Shown: positions 1 through 13,901, counted from the stretch's first letter. The stretch: 64,000 bases of DNA from Pantoea piersonii (GCF_003612015.1 NZ_RARB01000011.1:1-64000); one strand, 5' to 3'. The notes: a model not told the origin generated them from the letters alone. Made by a program: numbers and translations.

Positions 1-41
1 GTAGCTGAACAGGAGGGACAGCTGATAGAAACAGAAGCCAC
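1..41 (-). CDS. insA: IS1 InsA, N-terminal fragment (partial)
   Basis: Minus-strand reading frame starting with GTG at 41 encodes the known InsA N-terminus (M-A-S-V-S-I-S-C-P-S-C-S-A), which is the beginning of the zinc-finger region (C-P-x-C). InsA binds the IS1 ends and represses transposase expression; the InsAB' frameshift product is the transposase. Only 13 codons are inside the window. Confidence 0.85.
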   Translation of the reverse strand, partial: MASVSISCPSCSA

Positions 42-96
42 TGGAGCACCTCAAAAACACCATCATACACTAAATCAGTAAGTTGGCAGCATCACC
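1..96 (-). mobile_element. IS1 element, left end (partial, runs off window)
   Basis: The first 96 bases match from memory the IRL end of the enterobacterial insertion sequence IS1, read on the minus strand. The outer terminal repeat ends at position 96 (minus strand begins GGTGATGCTGCCAACTTACT), followed by the insA promoter region and start. The rest of the element lies outside the window. The 9 bp starting at 97 would be one copy of the target duplication, but its partner is not visible. The element ends 60 bp before the start codon of the DUF1176 gene, so it may have cut off or replaced that gene's promoter. Confidence 0.9.
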
Positions 97-156
97 CGGA
101 TGTCCGGCCGTTGCGCTATCATCTCCACTCTGAGATTTTGGGGACCGTTTTTCCTG

Positions 157-1224
157 ATGCCGACCTGGACGAAGTCACTGCTGGTATTGCCATTCCTTTT
201 CATTGCCTGCGTTAAAGCCGATCCACTGCAAAAGTCATTTTCCGACTGGCAGGTGACCTGCAATAACGCCGGGTTCTGCGTGGCGCGCAATATACCGGGC
301 GACAAAGGGCTGGTGATGACTATCGCGCGCCATGCCGGCGTTAACGATCGTCCGCTGCTGCGTATCGACTACGGCAGCGCCTACAGCGGAGAAATTCCCG
401 GCGCGCCGCTGCAGGATAATTTGCTGCTCGATCAGCGTCGCCTGCGTCCCGACTTCAAGCACTGGACGGTAGAGCCGCACCATCTCGCCACCAGCAATAC
501 TATCGCCATTGATGAATTTTTAGCGCAAATCCTCGACGCGGATGCAATACAGCTCACCTACAACGCGCAGGCAGCTATCTCGCTGCATGGCCTGAAAGCG
601 GCGCTGCTGCTGATAGATGACGTGCAGGGCAGAGTTAACGGCATGAGCGCCTGGATAAAGCGCGGCTCGCGCGCGCTGTGGGATGTGCCGCCTGCGCCAC
701 CGCTGCCGCAGCTGCCCGCCCAGGGAACGCCACCGGCCGCGCTGACGCATGAGGAAACCAGCGGGCTGCTTGATTACGGCACCTGGCGCCTTAACAGCGA
801 TGCCTGCTCGCTCGATCCGATGCGGCGTGAAGTCAACGTCGCGCCGCTGACGGACAGCAAGGCGCTGCTAATGGTGAGCTGCGAGATGGGGGCTTACAAC
901 GTGATCGATCTGGCGTTTGAGGTGACGCGCGCCGCACCCTATGTGGCGCGCGGCATTAGCCTGACGCTGCCGTTTACGCCGCCGCGCGGTGAGCGACAGC
1001 TGGAGCTGATCAACGCCGACTATGACGCCAACACCGGCCAGCTGTACACCTTCAGCAAAGGGCGCGGACTGGGCGACTGCGGCTCTGCCACGCGCTGGCG
1101 TTTTAACGGCAGCGACTTCACGCTGGCGGAATATGCCGAAGAGTCCACCTGCGACGCCTGGCACAGCAGCGACGACTGGCCGACCCTGTGGGTATCCCAG
1201 CCGTCGCCCGCGACCGCGCCTTAG
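157..1224 (+). CDS. DUF1176 domain-containing protein
   Basis: A 355-residue protein of the DUF1176 family; function unknown. The start at 157 gives a basic N-terminus followed by a hydrophobic stretch (LLVLPFLFIACVKA), a plausible export signal; an upstream in-frame ATG at 100 would add 19 residues and lies only 3 bp from the IS1 end, so it is less likely. Cysteine pairs occur in the first and last thirds (for example CNNAGFC near residue 35), consistent with disulfides in the periplasm. The 3' end overlaps ampH tail to tail by 4 bp. The IS1 insertion immediately upstream may have altered its expression. Confidence 0.8.
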   Translation: MPTWTKSLLVLPFLFIACVKADPLQKSFSDWQVTCNNAGFCVARNIPGDKGLVMTIARHAGVNDRPLLRIDYGSAYSGEIPGAPLQDNLLLDQRRLRPDFKHWTVEPHHLATSNTIAIDEFLAQILDADAIQLTYNAQAAISLHGLKAALLLIDDVQGRVNGMSAWIKRGSRALWDVPPAPPLPQLPAQGTPPAALTHEETSGLLDYGTWRLNSDACSLDPMRREVNVAPLTDSKALLMVSCEMGAYNVIDLAFEVTRAAPYVARGISLTLPFTPPRGERQLELINADYDANTGQLYTFSKGRGLGDCGSATRWRFNGSDFTLAEYAEESTCDAWHSSDDWPTLWVSQPSPATAP

Positions 1225-2390
1225 CGCATCGCCTGTACCATCATCGGCGAACCGTTCTGGTTGCCGACCAGCTCCGCCAGCATATCGTTGACGCCGTCGC
1301 TCATCGCGGTAAAGCGCGTCAGCGGCGAGCGGGTGATCACGACAAACACCCCAACGTTATGCTGCGGCACCATCGCTATATAGGTGATGAAACCACCGCC
1401 GCCGCCAGTCTTCTGGATAATGCCGGGGCGGCCATTTTTCGGCCCCATATAGACCCAGCCCATGCCAATCGCATCGGCTCTGCCCGGCACGTCCATGCCT
1501 TCCACCTTCGCCAGCTGGTCGCGACGGTAGATTAGCGTCTGCATGCGATCGACCTGCGGCGAACGCGGGCTAACCGCCGAGTCGAGGAACTGCTGCATCC
1601 AGCGGCCCATATCTTCCGGCGTCGAGTAGACGCCGCCGCTGCCGATGGCGGCCAGCGTATTATTGCAGGGGCTGGCGCCTTTCTCCGCCACCATCAGGCG
1701 GTCGCACTGCTCCGGCGAAGGCGTGAAGGTGGTGTCTTTCATGCCGAGCGGGCGAGTGATGAGCTGTTGCAGCAGCGCCGGATAGGGCGTACCGGCAGCA
1801 CGCGCCAGCGCGTCGCCCAGCAGGTCATAGCCCAGATTCGAATAGGACGCGTCGGTGCCCGGCGCGGCTTTCAGCTTCGCGCCAGCCAGCCAGTCCCAGC
1901 GTTCGCTGCGCGTCGGCCAGACAAAGACCGGACGATGCGGTTTGCCGCCGGGCTGTTCACGCGGCAGGCCGCTGGTGTGGGTAGAGAGGTTAATCAGGCG
2001 AATTGGCTGACCGGCGTAGCTCGGCACGCGCGCGCCCGGCGGCGCGTATTTGCTCAGCGGGTCGTCCAGGCGAATTTGTCCGCGCTCTGCCATTTTCACC
2101 ATCACTTCGCTGGTCAGCAGCTTGCTGAGCGAGGCGATGCGGATCAGGGAATCTTTTTGCGGACGCACGTTGTTGCCTGGTCGGGTTTCGCCAAAGCTGG
2201 CGAAAACGCGCTGGTTCCCGTCGATAGCGACCAGCGCCATGCCGGTAGCGCCGCTGCCGTAAAAAATGTGTTCAGCGTACCGATCGACAATTTGGGAAGA
2301 GAGCAGCGGATCGGGCGTGATCTGCGCTTTGCCTGCTAATGGCATCAGGGAAACCATTAAGGCCAGTAAATAAGGAGTACGTTTTTTCAA
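1221..2390 (-). CDS. ampH: D-alanyl-D-alanine carboxypeptidase/endopeptidase AmpH
   Basis: A 389-residue class-C-beta-lactamase-like penicillin-binding protein. It is close to E. coli AmpH along its whole length, for example in the segments IVDRYAEHIFYGSGATGMAL and GASPCNNTLAAIGSGG. Visible motifs are the signal peptide (residues 1-23, ending GKAQ), the catalytic SxxK (S87-L-S-K90), YSN near 180 and KTGGGGGF near 330. AmpH trims and cleaves peptidoglycan peptides in the periplasm and also binds beta-lactams weakly. The start codon is TTG with no good ribosome binding site. The TTG overlaps the TGA stop of a short upstream frame (ATG at 2399). In E. coli ampH lies beside sbmA, so the position next to tktB is a rearrangement. 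Confidence 0.93.
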   Translation of the reverse strand: MKKRTPYLLALMVSLMPLAGKAQITPDPLLSSQIVDRYAEHIFYGSGATGMALVAIDGNQRVFASFGETRPGNNVRPQKDSLIRIASLSKLLTSEVMVKMAERGQIRLDDPLSKYAPPGARVPSYAGQPIRLINLSTHTSGLPREQPGGKPHRPVFVWPTRSERWDWLAGAKLKAAPGTDASYSNLGYDLLGDALARAAGTPYPALLQQLITRPLGMKDTTFTPSPEQCDRLMVAEKGASPCNNTLAAIGSGGVYSTPEDMGRWMQQFLDSAVSPRSPQVDRMQTLIYRRDQLAKVEGMDVPGRADAIGMGWVYMGPKNGRPGIIQKTGGGGGFITYIAMVPQHNVGVFVVITRSPLTRFTAMSDGVNDMLAELVGNQNGSPMMVQAMR

Positions 2391-2501
2391 CGGGAAAGCA
2401 TCCAGCCAGATGAGTCAGGGAAGGATCCTATAGTAATGGGTTTACGCAAGCGGTGAAGGGGGCTAAAGCGATTTTTTTCTGTTTCAGGCTGTGAAAGGAG
2501 A

Positions 2502-2531
2502 AGGCCCTCTCCGCAGCAAGGGAGAGGGCCT
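2502..2531 (-). terminator. Hairpin between tktB and ampH
   Basis: An 11-bp perfect inverted repeat (AGGCCCTCTCC / GGAGAGGGCCT) with an 8-nt loop lies just past the tktB stop. A short pyrimidine-rich tract follows on the minus strand but no clean U-run, so it may be a weak terminator or a 3'-end stabiliser. Confidence 0.5.
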
Positions 2532-2537
2532 GAAGCA

Positions 2538-4538
2538 TTACGCGGGCTTGAGTAACGACTCCGCCTGCGCCACGACGTTTTCAATGGTGAAGCCGAAGGC
2601 AGGGAAGAGTTTGCCAGCTGGCGCGGATTCGCCGAAGGTGGTCATGCCGACGATTTTGCCGTCGATACCGACATATTTGAACCAGTAATCGGCGATGCCC
2701 GCTTCCACCGCGACGCGCGCGCGCACCGTGGACGGCAGCACAGATTCGCGATAGGCGATATCCTGCTTGTCGAACACGTCGGTGCTCGGCAGCGACACTA
2801 CGCGCACCTTATGGCCGTCGGTGGTCAGTTTCTCCGCCGCGCCCAGCGTGATCTCCACTTCCGAACCGGTTGCGATCAGGATGACGTCCGGCGTGCCGTC
2901 GCAATCCTTCAGCACGTAACCGCCGCGCGCGATATTCTCGACCTGGGCAGCGGTACGTTCCGGCTGCAGCAGGTTCTGACGCGACAGGATCAGCGCGGTC
3001 GGACCGTGATGACGCTCAATAGCGGCTTTCCACGCCACCGCCGTCTCAACCTGATCGCAGGGACGCCAGGTGCTGAAATTAGGCGTCAGGCGCAGGCTGG
3101 CGAGCTGCTCGACCGGCTGGTGCGTCGGGCCATCTTCGCCGAGGCCGATGGAATCATGGGTATACACCATAATCTGACGCGCTTTCATCAGCGCCGCCAT
3201 ACGCGCGGCGTTACGCGCATATTCTACGAACATCAGGAAGGTCGCGGTGTAAGGCACGAAGCCGCCGTGGTGGGCGATGCCGTTAGCGATAGCGGTCATA
3301 CCGAATTCGCGCACGCCGTAGTGAATATAGTTGCCCGCCGGATCTTCTTTAATCGGCTTTGAACCAGACCAGATAGTCAGGTTGCTGGGCGCCAGGTCCG
3401 CTGAGCCGCCCAGCAGCTCCGGCAGCAGCGAGCCGAGATGCTCCAGCGTATTTTGCGACGCTTTACGGCTGGCGATTTTCTGCGGATTAGCCTGCAGGTC
3501 GGTGATGAATTTAAGGGTCTCTTTTTCCCACGTCGACGGCATTTCGCCGTTCATGCGGCGCTGATACTCTTCGGCCAGCTCCGGATGCGCCTGTTTATAG
3601 GCCGCCAGCTTGTCGTTCCAGGCGCGCTCGCGCTCGGCGCCCGCCTCTTTGGCGTCCCACTGCTGATAAATTTCCTGCGGGATTTCAAACGGCGGCGAAG
3701 TCCAGCCCAGCTCTTTACGCGCCAGCGCCACTTCCGCGTCGCCCAGCGCCGCGCCGTGCGACTCCTCTTTACCGGCTTTGTTCGGCGAGCCGAAACCGAT
3801 AATGGTGCGGCAGATAATCAGCGACGGTTTGTCGGTTACGCTCTGCGCTTCTTTAATGGCGCGGCTCACCGCCTCAGCGTCGTGGCCGTCGATCTCGCCG
3901 ACCACATGCCAGTTATAGGCTTCGAAGCGTTTATGGGTGTCATCGGTAAACCAGCCTTCGGTTTCGCCGTCAATGGAGATGCCGTTGTGGTCGTAGAAGC
4001 CGATCAGCTTGCCGAGACCCAGCGTGCCCGCCAGCGAGCAGACTTCGTGGGAGATCCCCTCCATCAGACAGCCGTCGCCCATAAAGACATAGGTGAAGTG
4101 GTCAACGATATCGTGACCCGGGCGGTTGAACTGCGCGCCCAGCGTGCGTTCAGCGATCGCCAGACCCACGGCGTTGGCCAGACCCTGGCCCAGCGGACCG
4201 GTGGTGGTTTCTACGCCCGGCGTGTAGCCGATTTCCGGGTGGCCTGGGGTTTTCGAATGGAGCTGACGGAAGTTTTTCAGCTCTTCCATCGGCAGATCGT
4301 AGCCGGTAAGGTGCAGCAGGCTGTAAAGCAGCATTGAACCGTGGCCGTTGGACAGGATAAAACGGTCGCGGTCGGCCCAGACGGGGTTAGTCGGGTTGTG
4401 CTTCAGGTAGTCGCGCCACAGCACTTCGGCGATATCCGCCATGCCCATTGGCATGCCCGGGTGACCTGAGTTTGCTTTTTGTACCGCATCCATACTTAAC
4501 GCACGAATTGCGTTCGCCAGCTCTCTGCGTGATGACAT
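2538..4538 (-). CDS. tktB: Transketolase
   Basis: A 666-residue transketolase, the thiamine-diphosphate enzyme that moves two-carbon ketol units between sugar phosphates in the non-oxidative pentose phosphate pathway. It has the N-terminal ThDP-binding region ([17 protein letters not shown], then [12 protein letters not shown] near residue 155) and the catalytic and pyrimidine domains (TYT-type [15 protein letters not shown] near 470). Length matches E. coli TktA/TktB. The name tktB is chosen from context: it follows talA as in the E. coli talA-tktB operon opposite maeB. The start has a GGAGAA ribosome binding site. Confidence 0.93.
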   Translation of the reverse strand: MSSRRELANAIRALSMDAVQKANSGHPGMPMGMADIAEVLWRDYLKHNPTNPVWADRDRFILSNGHGSMLLYSLLHLTGYDLPMEELKNFRQLHSKTPGHPEIGYTPGVETTTGPLGQGLANAVGLAIAERTLGAQFNRPGHDIVDHFTYVFMGDGCLMEGISHEVCSLAGTLGLGKLIGFYDHNGISIDGETEGWFTDDTHKRFEAYNWHVVGEIDGHDAEAVSRAIKEAQSVTDKPSLIICRTIIGFGSPNKAGKEESHGAALGDAEVALARKELGWTSPPFEIPQEIYQQWDAKEAGAERERAWNDKLAAYKQAHPELAEEYQRRMNGEMPSTWEKETLKFITDLQANPQKIASRKASQNTLEHLGSLLPELLGGSADLAPSNLTIWSGSKPIKEDPAGNYIHYGVREFGMTAIANGIAHHGGFVPYTATFLMFVEYARNAARMAALMKARQIMVYTHDSIGLGEDGPTHQPVEQLASLRLTPNFSTWRPCDQVETAVAWKAAIERHHGPTALILSRQNLLQPERTAAQVENIARGGYVLKDCDGTPDVILIATGSEVEITLGAAEKLTTDGHKVRVVSLPSTDVFDKQDIAYRESVLPSTVRARVAVEAGIADYWFKYVGIDGKIVGMTTFGESAPAGKLFPAFGFTIENVVAQAESLLKPA

Positions 4539-4566
4539 AGGGTTCTCCCTTCGTTGAGCAGAAGTG

Positions 4567-4586
4567 CGGGCGGGAAAACCCGCCCG
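4567..4586 (-). repeat. Intercistronic hairpin between talA and tktB
   Basis: Perfect 8-bp inverted repeat CGGGCGGG-AAAA-CCCGCCCG in the 69-bp talA-tktB gap. No U-run follows on the minus strand, so it looks like an RNA-stability or processing element and not a full terminator. Confidence 0.55.
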
Positions 4587-4607
4587 ACAAAGTTAAACAG
4601 ACAAAAA

Positions 4608-5558
4608 CTACAGGCGTGCAGCCAGCACGTCTTCGAGTTTCTGCTGATCGACGGCAAACTGACGGATGCCGTCGGAAAGTTTTTCTACCGCCATCGGATC
4701 CTGGTTGTGCTCCCAGCGGAACTCCGCTTCAGAGAGCGACGCAGGCTGATGGAAACCTTCGGTAGACGGCTCCAGCTTGCGCTCAACCGGCGCATCGCTG
4801 TTCTGCAGCTCTTCCAGCAGGTTCGGGGAGATAGTAAGACGGTCGCAGCCCGCCAGCGCGATAATCTGTTCTACTTTACGGAAGCTCGCGCCCATGATGA
4901 TGGTGCTGTAACGGTGCTTTTTGTAGTAGTCATAGATGCGACGCACTGATTTCACGCCCGGATCTTCATCAACAACGTACGGGTCGAGCGGTTTACGGCT
5001 GTTATACCAGTCGTAAATACGGCCGACGAACGGCGAAATCAGGAAAACGCCCGCTTCCGCACAGGCGCGCGCCTGAGCGAAGGAGAAGAGCAGGGTCAGG
5101 TTACAGTGAATGCCGTTCTTCTCCAGCTCTTCAGCCGCCTTGATGCCTTCCCAGGTAGAAGCCAGCTTGATCAGAATGCGCGAGCGGTCAATGCCGTGAT
5201 CTTCATACATGCGAACCAGTTTTTCTGCTTTGGTCACACACATGCCACGATCGAAAGAGAGGCGTGCATCTACTTCGGTCGAAACACGGCCCGGTATGCT
5301 TTTCAGGATCTCCATACCGAGATTGATCGCGACTTTATCGCTGGCGTTGATAATCTGCGTCTCTTTGCTGCCGCCTTGCTTTTTCGCATAGTCGATGGCG
5401 TCGTCGATCAGGTGCTTGTAGCCTTCGAGGCCGGAAGCTTTCAGGATCAGAGAAGGATTAGTGGTGGCGTCTTCAGGATGGTAGTTGCGGATGGATTCGA
5501 TATCGCCGCTGTCCGCCACGACGGTTGTGAACTGTTTTAGTGCCTCTAGCTGGTTCAT
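4608..5558 (-). CDS. talA: Transaldolase
   Basis: A 316-residue class I transaldolase that transfers the dihydroxyacetone unit from sedoheptulose-7-phosphate to glyceraldehyde-3-phosphate in the cytosol. The Schiff-base lysine lies in the conserved [11 protein letters not shown] segment near residue 130; the N-terminal DATTNPSL motif and the GRIYDWY segment are intact. Length equals E. coli TalA (316) and the neighbours tktB (downstream) and maeB (divergent) give the same arrangement as the E. coli talA locus. AAGGAG precedes the ATG. Confidence 0.93.
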   Translation of the reverse strand: MNQLEALKQFTTVVADSGDIESIRNYHPEDATTNPSLILKASGLEGYKHLIDDAIDYAKKQGGSKETQIINASDKVAINLGMEILKSIPGRVSTEVDARLSFDRGMCVTKAEKLVRMYEDHGIDRSRILIKLASTWEGIKAAEELEKNGIHCNLTLLFSFAQARACAEAGVFLISPFVGRIYDWYNSRKPLDPYVVDEDPGVKSVRRIYDYYKKHRYSTIIMGASFRKVEQIIALAGCDRLTISPNLLEELQNSDAPVERKLEPSTEGFHQPASLSEAEFRWEHNQDPMAVEKLSDGIRQFAVDQQKLEDVLAARL

Positions 5559-5930
5559 CTTTTAACTCCTTGATGAGCAATTCTTTATTGCGAATGATTT
5601 CACCCTGCAACACAGTGCATCAGGCGTTCGATGATGAAAATACTCTTTTTCTGATTATTGCGATGGGCTGAACTCATCGGGGCCCCGCGCGGCGAAAACA
5701 GCGTGACGTCAAACAGGGATAGCGTGCTGCAACATCCTGTCAGTCAGCCGGGGGGCGAAAATCGCGCATCTCAAAGGTTAGCAGAACTGACGATTTCTGC
5801 CGGATTAACCGCACTTTCCGCTCTGCGCGCCCTTTACGTACCGAACTGCCTTATCGCGATCGCCCCGACGTTTTCCTTTCGGTCCGCCTTTTATACTGCC
5901 AGCGCACTGAAGCTGAAAAAGGAACCGAAG
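5559..5930. promoter_or_regulatory. Divergent talA / maeB intergenic region
   Basis: 372 bp without a convincing gene. An open frame continues upstream of maeB to 5658, but its sequence has no family resemblance and the maeB start at 5931 has its own ribosome binding site. Promoters for both genes must lie here; I could not assign them. A complete CreB tag (TTCAC-N6-TTCAC), known for E. coli talA, was looked for and not found. Confidence 0.6.
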
Positions 5931-10006
<4,076 letters not shown>

Positions 10007-10216
10007 AGGCCGGTCCATTAGCGGAAATTGTGCAGAGTGTTATATCGTAACATTTTGTTCGCTGCGAGGACCTAACCCTTTCAGCTCTTTACTTTGTATG
10101 TCAGGTTGCTAACGGGAAAACTGGCGTTTTTTGCTCCAGGCTGCGTTAGCCGGGGTTGCACGCGGCTCCGAATGCGTGATAATCAGCGAATTGTGCTTAT
10201 TTGCAAGGTAAAGAAG

Positions 10217-10642
10217 ATGGAAATCCGCGCCTTCCGCCAGGAAGATTTTGAAGAGGTGATTACGCTCTGGGAGCGTTGCGATTTGTTACGTCCGTGGAAT
10301 GACCCGGAACTGGATATCGAACGCAAGATGAACCACGATGCTGACCTCTTTCTGGTTGCGGAAGTCGGCGGCGAAGTGGTCGGCACGCTGATGGGCGGCT
10401 ACGACGGCCATCGCGGCTCCGCCTACTATCTGGCGGTGCATCCTGACTATCAGGGCCGCGGCTTCGCCAATGCGCTGATGAACCGGCTGGAGAAAAAGCT
10501 TATCGCCCGCGGCTGCCCTAAAATCAACCTGATGGTGCGTGAAGAGAACGATCAGGTCGTCGCCTTCTATGAGAAGCTGGATTACGAACCGGTGGATTCA
10601 GTGCTGCTCGGCAAGCGGCTGATTGAAGACCGCGAGTATTGA
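10217..10642 (+). CDS. ypeA: GNAT family acetyltransferase YpeA
   Basis: A 141-residue GNAT N-acetyltransferase, identical in length to E. coli YpeA and very similar to it ([15 protein letters not shown] at the N-terminus, RLIEDREY at the C-terminus). The acetyl-CoA loop is [14 protein letters not shown] near residue 78. The substrate is unknown. The start at 10217 is set by this homology; an upstream in-frame start at 10094 adds 41 residues without family support. It overlaps the next gene yfeZ, suggesting co-transcription. Confidence 0.92.
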   Translation: MEIRAFRQEDFEEVITLWERCDLLRPWNDPELDIERKMNHDADLFLVAEVGGEVVGTLMGGYDGHRGSAYYLAVHPDYQGRGFANALMNRLEKKLIARGCPKINLMVREENDQVVAFYEKLDYEPVDSVLLGKRLIEDREY

Positions 10643-11099
10643 TGCAGTGAACTATCTGCCGGATGAATATGATGCGAAAGGGCAGCTGCGGCTGCCGTTT
10701 CTTTTTTGGCTGACGCTGCTGCTGCTGGCGCGCACCTGGATCCTGCTGGTGATGGCGGGCGCGTCGCGCCAGCAGGGCAGCGATCTGCTGGGGCTCTTCT
10801 ATCCCGACCGCCAGGCGTTCTGGCTCGGGCTGGCGCTTGGCGCGCCTGCGCTCATCGGCCTGCTGCTGACCGGCTATCGCGCACGCTGGCCGCGGCTGTG
10901 GCAGATGTGGCGCTGGGTGCTGGTGCTGTCGCTGGCGGTCAATCTGGCGTGGCAGGGCGCAACGTTCGCCTCTGGCGATCTGCTCACCTCGCCCTGGCCG
11001 CTGCTGCTCACGCTGTTCGACGGCCTGGCGCTGCTGTGGCTGCTGCTCAACGTCAGGCTGCGCGACTGCTTTCTGCCGGAACATCAGCTGACGGAATAA
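10623..11099 (+). CDS. yfeZ: DUF2919 inner-membrane protein YfeZ
   Basis: A hydrophobic protein of about 158 residues with roughly four membrane segments. It resembles E. coli YfeZ, with a shared [14 protein letters not shown] entrance, a [10 protein letters not shown] motif and an [12 protein letters not shown] loop. Function is unknown. The start is uncertain: TTG at 10623 overlaps the end of ypeA, while GTG at 10647 gives an eight-residue shorter protein that begins just before the conserved YLPDEYD segment. Neither has a clear ribosome binding site. The gene sits in the conserved ypeA-yfeZ-yfeY order. Confidence 0.85.
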   Translation: MKTASIDAVNYLPDEYDAKGQLRLPFLFWLTLLLLARTWILLVMAGASRQQGSDLLGLFYPDRQAFWLGLALGAPALIGLLLTGYRARWPRLWQMWRWVLVLSLAVNLAWQGATFASGDLLTSPWPLLLTLFDGLALLWLLLNVRLRDCFLPEHQLTE

Positions 11100-11124
11100 A
11101 CTTTTTTGCCGCTGGCGACTCCAA
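11099..11124 (+). promoter_or_regulatory. Candidate sigma-E promoter of yfeY
   Basis: AACTT (11099-11103), 16-bp spacer, TCCAA (11120-11124) resembles the RpoE pattern GGAACTT-N16-TCTGA/TCAAA and would start transcription about 33 nt before the yfeY ATG. E. coli yfeY is an RpoE regulon member. The -35 box lacks the leading GG and overlaps the yfeZ stop. Confidence 0.4.
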
Positions 11125-11163
11125 TGAGTTCTGCCGTTTGGCACCGTGTTAACAGGAGTTTTA

Positions 11164-11775
11164 ATGAAAGCGTTACCCTCTTCGCTGCTGGTAGCCGCCG
11201 CGCTGCTTAGCAGCTGTGCCAGTACCGGTTCCGCCTCTGAGTCAGACGTAAGCTGGTATAACCCGCTGAGCTATCACTGGTCGTCTGCGCTGCCGTGGAA
11301 CTGGTTCGGTTCATCGCTGACGGCTACCGAGCAGGGCGTCGGCGGCGTCGGCAGCGTGACCGCAATGAGCGAAAGCGCGATCGGCGACGGCCTGAAAGGC
11401 AACTACAAGCTGCGTCAGGGCATGCGCAGCGAGAACGGCGATGTCATCGCCTTCTGGCAGGCGCTGGACGACGGTAAAGTGAAACTGCAGATCAGCGGGC
11501 GCAGCAGCGTAGAGCGTATTGAGGTGATGGACAGTGATATCGCCGCGCAGGATGGCGCTAAAATTGGCGACGCCTTTAGCGACAAATTCAGCAAGGCTTT
11601 TAACAACTGCAAGCTGGCGGGCGGCGCGGGCAATCACGACGTGGAGTGCCGCGCGCCAGGCAGCCAGCATCTTTCCTATGTCTACAGCGGCGACTGGCAT
11701 GGCCCGGACGGCCTGATGCCGTCGGACGACGTGCTGAAAAGCTGGAAGCTGAGCAAAATTATCTGGCAGCGTTAA
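11164..11775 (+). CDS. yfeY: RpoE-regulated outer-membrane lipoprotein YfeY
   Basis: A 203-residue lipoprotein. The signal peptide ends in a lipobox (AALLSSC, Cys near residue 19), and the following serine suggests outer-membrane sorting. The rest matches E. coli YfeY, including NPWNWFGSS-like (LPWNWFGSS), IGDAFSDKFSKAFNNC and a C-terminal LKSWKLSKIIWQR. Function is unknown; in E. coli it belongs to the envelope-stress regulon. An AGGAG site at 11154-11158 fixes the ATG at 11164; an in-frame start at 11146 is spurious. Confidence 0.9.
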   Translation: MKALPSSLLVAAALLSSCASTGSASESDVSWYNPLSYHWSSALPWNWFGSSLTATEQGVGGVGSVTAMSESAIGDGLKGNYKLRQGMRSENGDVIAFWQALDDGKVKLQISGRSSVERIEVMDSDIAAQDGAKIGDAFSDKFSKAFNNCKLAGGAGNHDVECRAPGSQHLSYVYSGDWHGPDGLMPSDDVLKSWKLSKIIWQR

Positions 11776-12048
11776 TCCTTTAAAAGCCATAGCCCGCCCC
11801 CTTCCGCAGGGTGCGGGCAAAACAGCTTGTGGCATAGCACCGTAACAGCCGCTGTCACTCCCTCCGGGCCGCCTGACGCGGCCCGCGCCTTTGCTGCCTG
11901 GCGCATAAACTTTTGCGCTGTCTTATGCCATTTTCGACTTTGAAATCATCAAACGATATATAAAACCGCTACTGCTTTTCACAGGGTTATAAATACACTG
12001 GGCAAACGGCTGGCGTAAGCCGGATCTCTTGTTTTCTCAGGGTGCCCA
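11776..12048. promoter_or_regulatory. cysP upstream region
   Basis: 273 bp between yfeY and cysP. It holds a GC hairpin (GGGCCGC-CTGAC-GCGGCCC, 11866-11884) that could end yfeY transcription, and then an AT-rich block at about 11930-12000 where the cys promoter and CysB site are expected. I cannot place the CysB site by eye because the motif is degenerate. Confidence 0.4.
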
Positions 12049-13065
12049 ATGACCAAAAGAACGATGAAAAATATCGTTGGCGGTATCGCCTTGTCGCTCA
12101 GTCTTGCAGGCGCGGCCAGCGCCACTGAACTGCTCAATAGCTCGTATGACGTTGCGCGCGAGCTGTTTGCCGCCCTGAATGCGCCGTTCGTAAAACAGTG
12201 GGATGCCAGCCATCCCGGTGACAAACTCACCATTAAGATGTCGCACGCCGGTTCCTCGAAACAGGCGCTGGCGATCCTGCAGGGGCTGCGTGCCGATGTC
12301 GTCACCTATAACCAGGTGACTGACGTGCAGGTGCTGCACGATAAAGGCAACCTGATTGCCGCTGACTGGCAAAGCCGCCTGCCGAACAACAGCTCGCCGT
12401 TTTACTCCACCATGGCGTTCCTGGTGCGCAAGGGTAATCCGAAGCAGATTCACGACTGGGCCGATCTCGGCCGCGACGACGTGAAGCTGGTCTTTCCTAA
12501 TCCGAAAACCTCCGGCAACGGCCGTTATACCTGGCTGGCGGCCTGGGGCGCGACCAGCAAAGCCAACGGCGGAGACGAAGCGAAAACCCGCGCCTTTATG
12601 GCGAAATTTTTGAAGAACGTCGAAGTGTTCGATACCGGCGGACGCGGCGCGACCACCACCTTCGCCGAGCGCGGTCTGGGCGACGTGCTCATTAGCTTCG
12701 AGTCCGAGGTCAACAATATTCGTAACCAGTACGGCAAAGATGAGTATGAAGTGGTAGTGCCGAAAACGGATATTCTCGCCGAATTCCCGGTGGCCTGGGT
12801 CGATAAAAACGTCGCGCACAATAATAACGCCGACGCGGCGAAAGCCTATCTCAACTATCTCTATACGCCGCAGGCGCAGCAAATCGTTACCGACTTCTAC
12901 TACCGCGTGAACAACCCGCAGCTGATGAACGAGCATAAAGATCGTTTCCCGCAGACGCAGTTGTTCCGCGTGGAGGAGCAATTTGGCGGCTGGGATAAGG
13001 CAATGAAGAGCCACTTCGCCAGCGGCGGCGAGCTGGATCAACTGTTATCAGCGGGGCGTGGATAA
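12049..13065 (+). CDS. cysP: Thiosulfate/sulfate ABC transporter substrate-binding protein CysP
   Basis: A 338-residue periplasmic binding protein, the same length as E. coli CysP. A signal peptide covers about residues 1-25 (ending AASATE). The mature protein has the conserved [13 protein letters not shown] start, [30 protein letters not shown] and [15 protein letters not shown] segments that form the oxyanion pocket. It delivers thiosulfate and sulfate to CysTWA. It is the first gene of cysPTWA and its stop overlaps the cysT start (TAATG). An AGGGTG site precedes the ATG; ATG at 12064 is an alternative. Confidence 0.95.
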   Translation: MTKRTMKNIVGGIALSLSLAGAASATELLNSSYDVARELFAALNAPFVKQWDASHPGDKLTIKMSHAGSSKQALAILQGLRADVVTYNQVTDVQVLHDKGNLIAADWQSRLPNNSSPFYSTMAFLVRKGNPKQIHDWADLGRDDVKLVFPNPKTSGNGRYTWLAAWGATSKANGGDEAKTRAFMAKFLKNVEVFDTGGRGATTTFAERGLGDVLISFESEVNNIRNQYGKDEYEVVVPKTDILAEFPVAWVDKNVAHNNNADAAKAYLNYLYTPQAQQIVTDFYYRVNNPQLMNEHKDRFPQTQLFRVEEQFGGWDKAMKSHFASGGELDQLLSAGRG

Positions 13066-13901
13066 TGTTTGCGTTAACTCAGAAACGCGTGCTGCCGGGA
13101 TTTGGTCTGAGCCTTGGCACCAGCCTGCTGTTTACCTGTCTGATTCTGCTGCTGCCGGTCAGCGCGCTGCTGATGCAGCTGTCGAAGATGACGCTGGCGC
13201 AGTACTGGGAAGTGATCAGCAACCCGCAGCTGGTCGCGGCCTATAAGGTTACGCTGCTTTCGGCAGCCGTTGCCTCGCTGTTTAATGCGGTGTTCGGCAT
13301 GATTATGGCGTGGATCCTCACGCGCTATCGCTTTCCTGGCCGCACGCTGCTGGATGGCCTGGTGGATCTGCCGTTCGCCTTGCCGACGGCGGTCGCAGGC
13401 CTGACGCTGGCCGGTCTTTTCTCGGTAAACGGCTGGTATGGCGAGTGGATCTACAACGCCTTCGGCATCAAAGTCTCCTATACCTGGCTCGGCATTGCCG
13501 TCGCGATGGCTTTCACCAGCATCCCCTTTGTGGTGCGCACCGTACAGCCGGTGCTGGAAGAGCTGGGGCCAGAATATGAAGAGGCGGCGCAGACGCTGGG
13601 CGCGACGCCATGGCAGAGCTTCCGCCGCGTGGTGCTGCCGGAAGTGGCGCCCGCGCTGCTGGCGGGCACCGCGCTCTCCTTTACCCGCAGCATCGGCGAA
13701 TTCGGCGCGGTGATTTTTATCGCCGGTAATATCGCCTGGAAAACCGAGGTCACCTCGCTGATGATTTTTGTGCGCCTGCAGGAGTTTGACTACCCGGCCG
13801 CCAGCGCTATCGCGTCGGTGATCCTCGCGGCGTCGCTGGTGCTGCTGTTTGCGATTAACACTCTGCAGAGCCGCTTCGGCCGCCGTCTGGGAGGCCACTA
13901 A
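13065..13901 (+). CDS. cysT: Sulfate/thiosulfate ABC transporter permease CysT (CysU)
   Basis: A 278-residue inner-membrane permease with about six membrane segments. It closely matches E. coli CysU (277 aa): RYRFPGRTLLDGLVDLPFALP, the EAA loop EEAAQTLGATPWQSFRRVVLP near residue 165, and SIGEFGAVIFIAGNIAWKTEV. With CysW it forms the channel of the importer. It overlaps cysP by one base and abuts cysW, indicating translational coupling in one operon. Confidence 0.95.
   Translation: MFALTQKRVLPGFGLSLGTSLLFTCLILLLPVSALLMQLSKMTLAQYWEVISNPQLVAAYKVTLLSAAVASLFNAVFGMIMAWILTRYRFPGRTLLDGLVDLPFALPTAVAGLTLAGLFSVNGWYGEWIYNAFGIKVSYTWLGIAVAMAFTSIPFVVRTVQPVLEELGPEYEEAAQTLGATPWQSFRRVVLPEVAPALLAGTALSFTRSIGEFGAVIFIAGNIAWKTEVTSLMIFVRLQEFDYPAASAIASVILAASLVLLFAINTLQSRFGRRLGGH

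Noticed and set aside
5559..5660. CreB tag upstream of talA
   Set aside because: Only a single TTCAC half-site (5599-5603 region) is present, not the TTCAC-N6-TTCAC pair.
5658..5930. N-terminal extension of MaeB
   Set aside because: Extra 91 residues lack similarity to MaeB; the start at 5931 has a good ribosome binding site and the known N-terminus.
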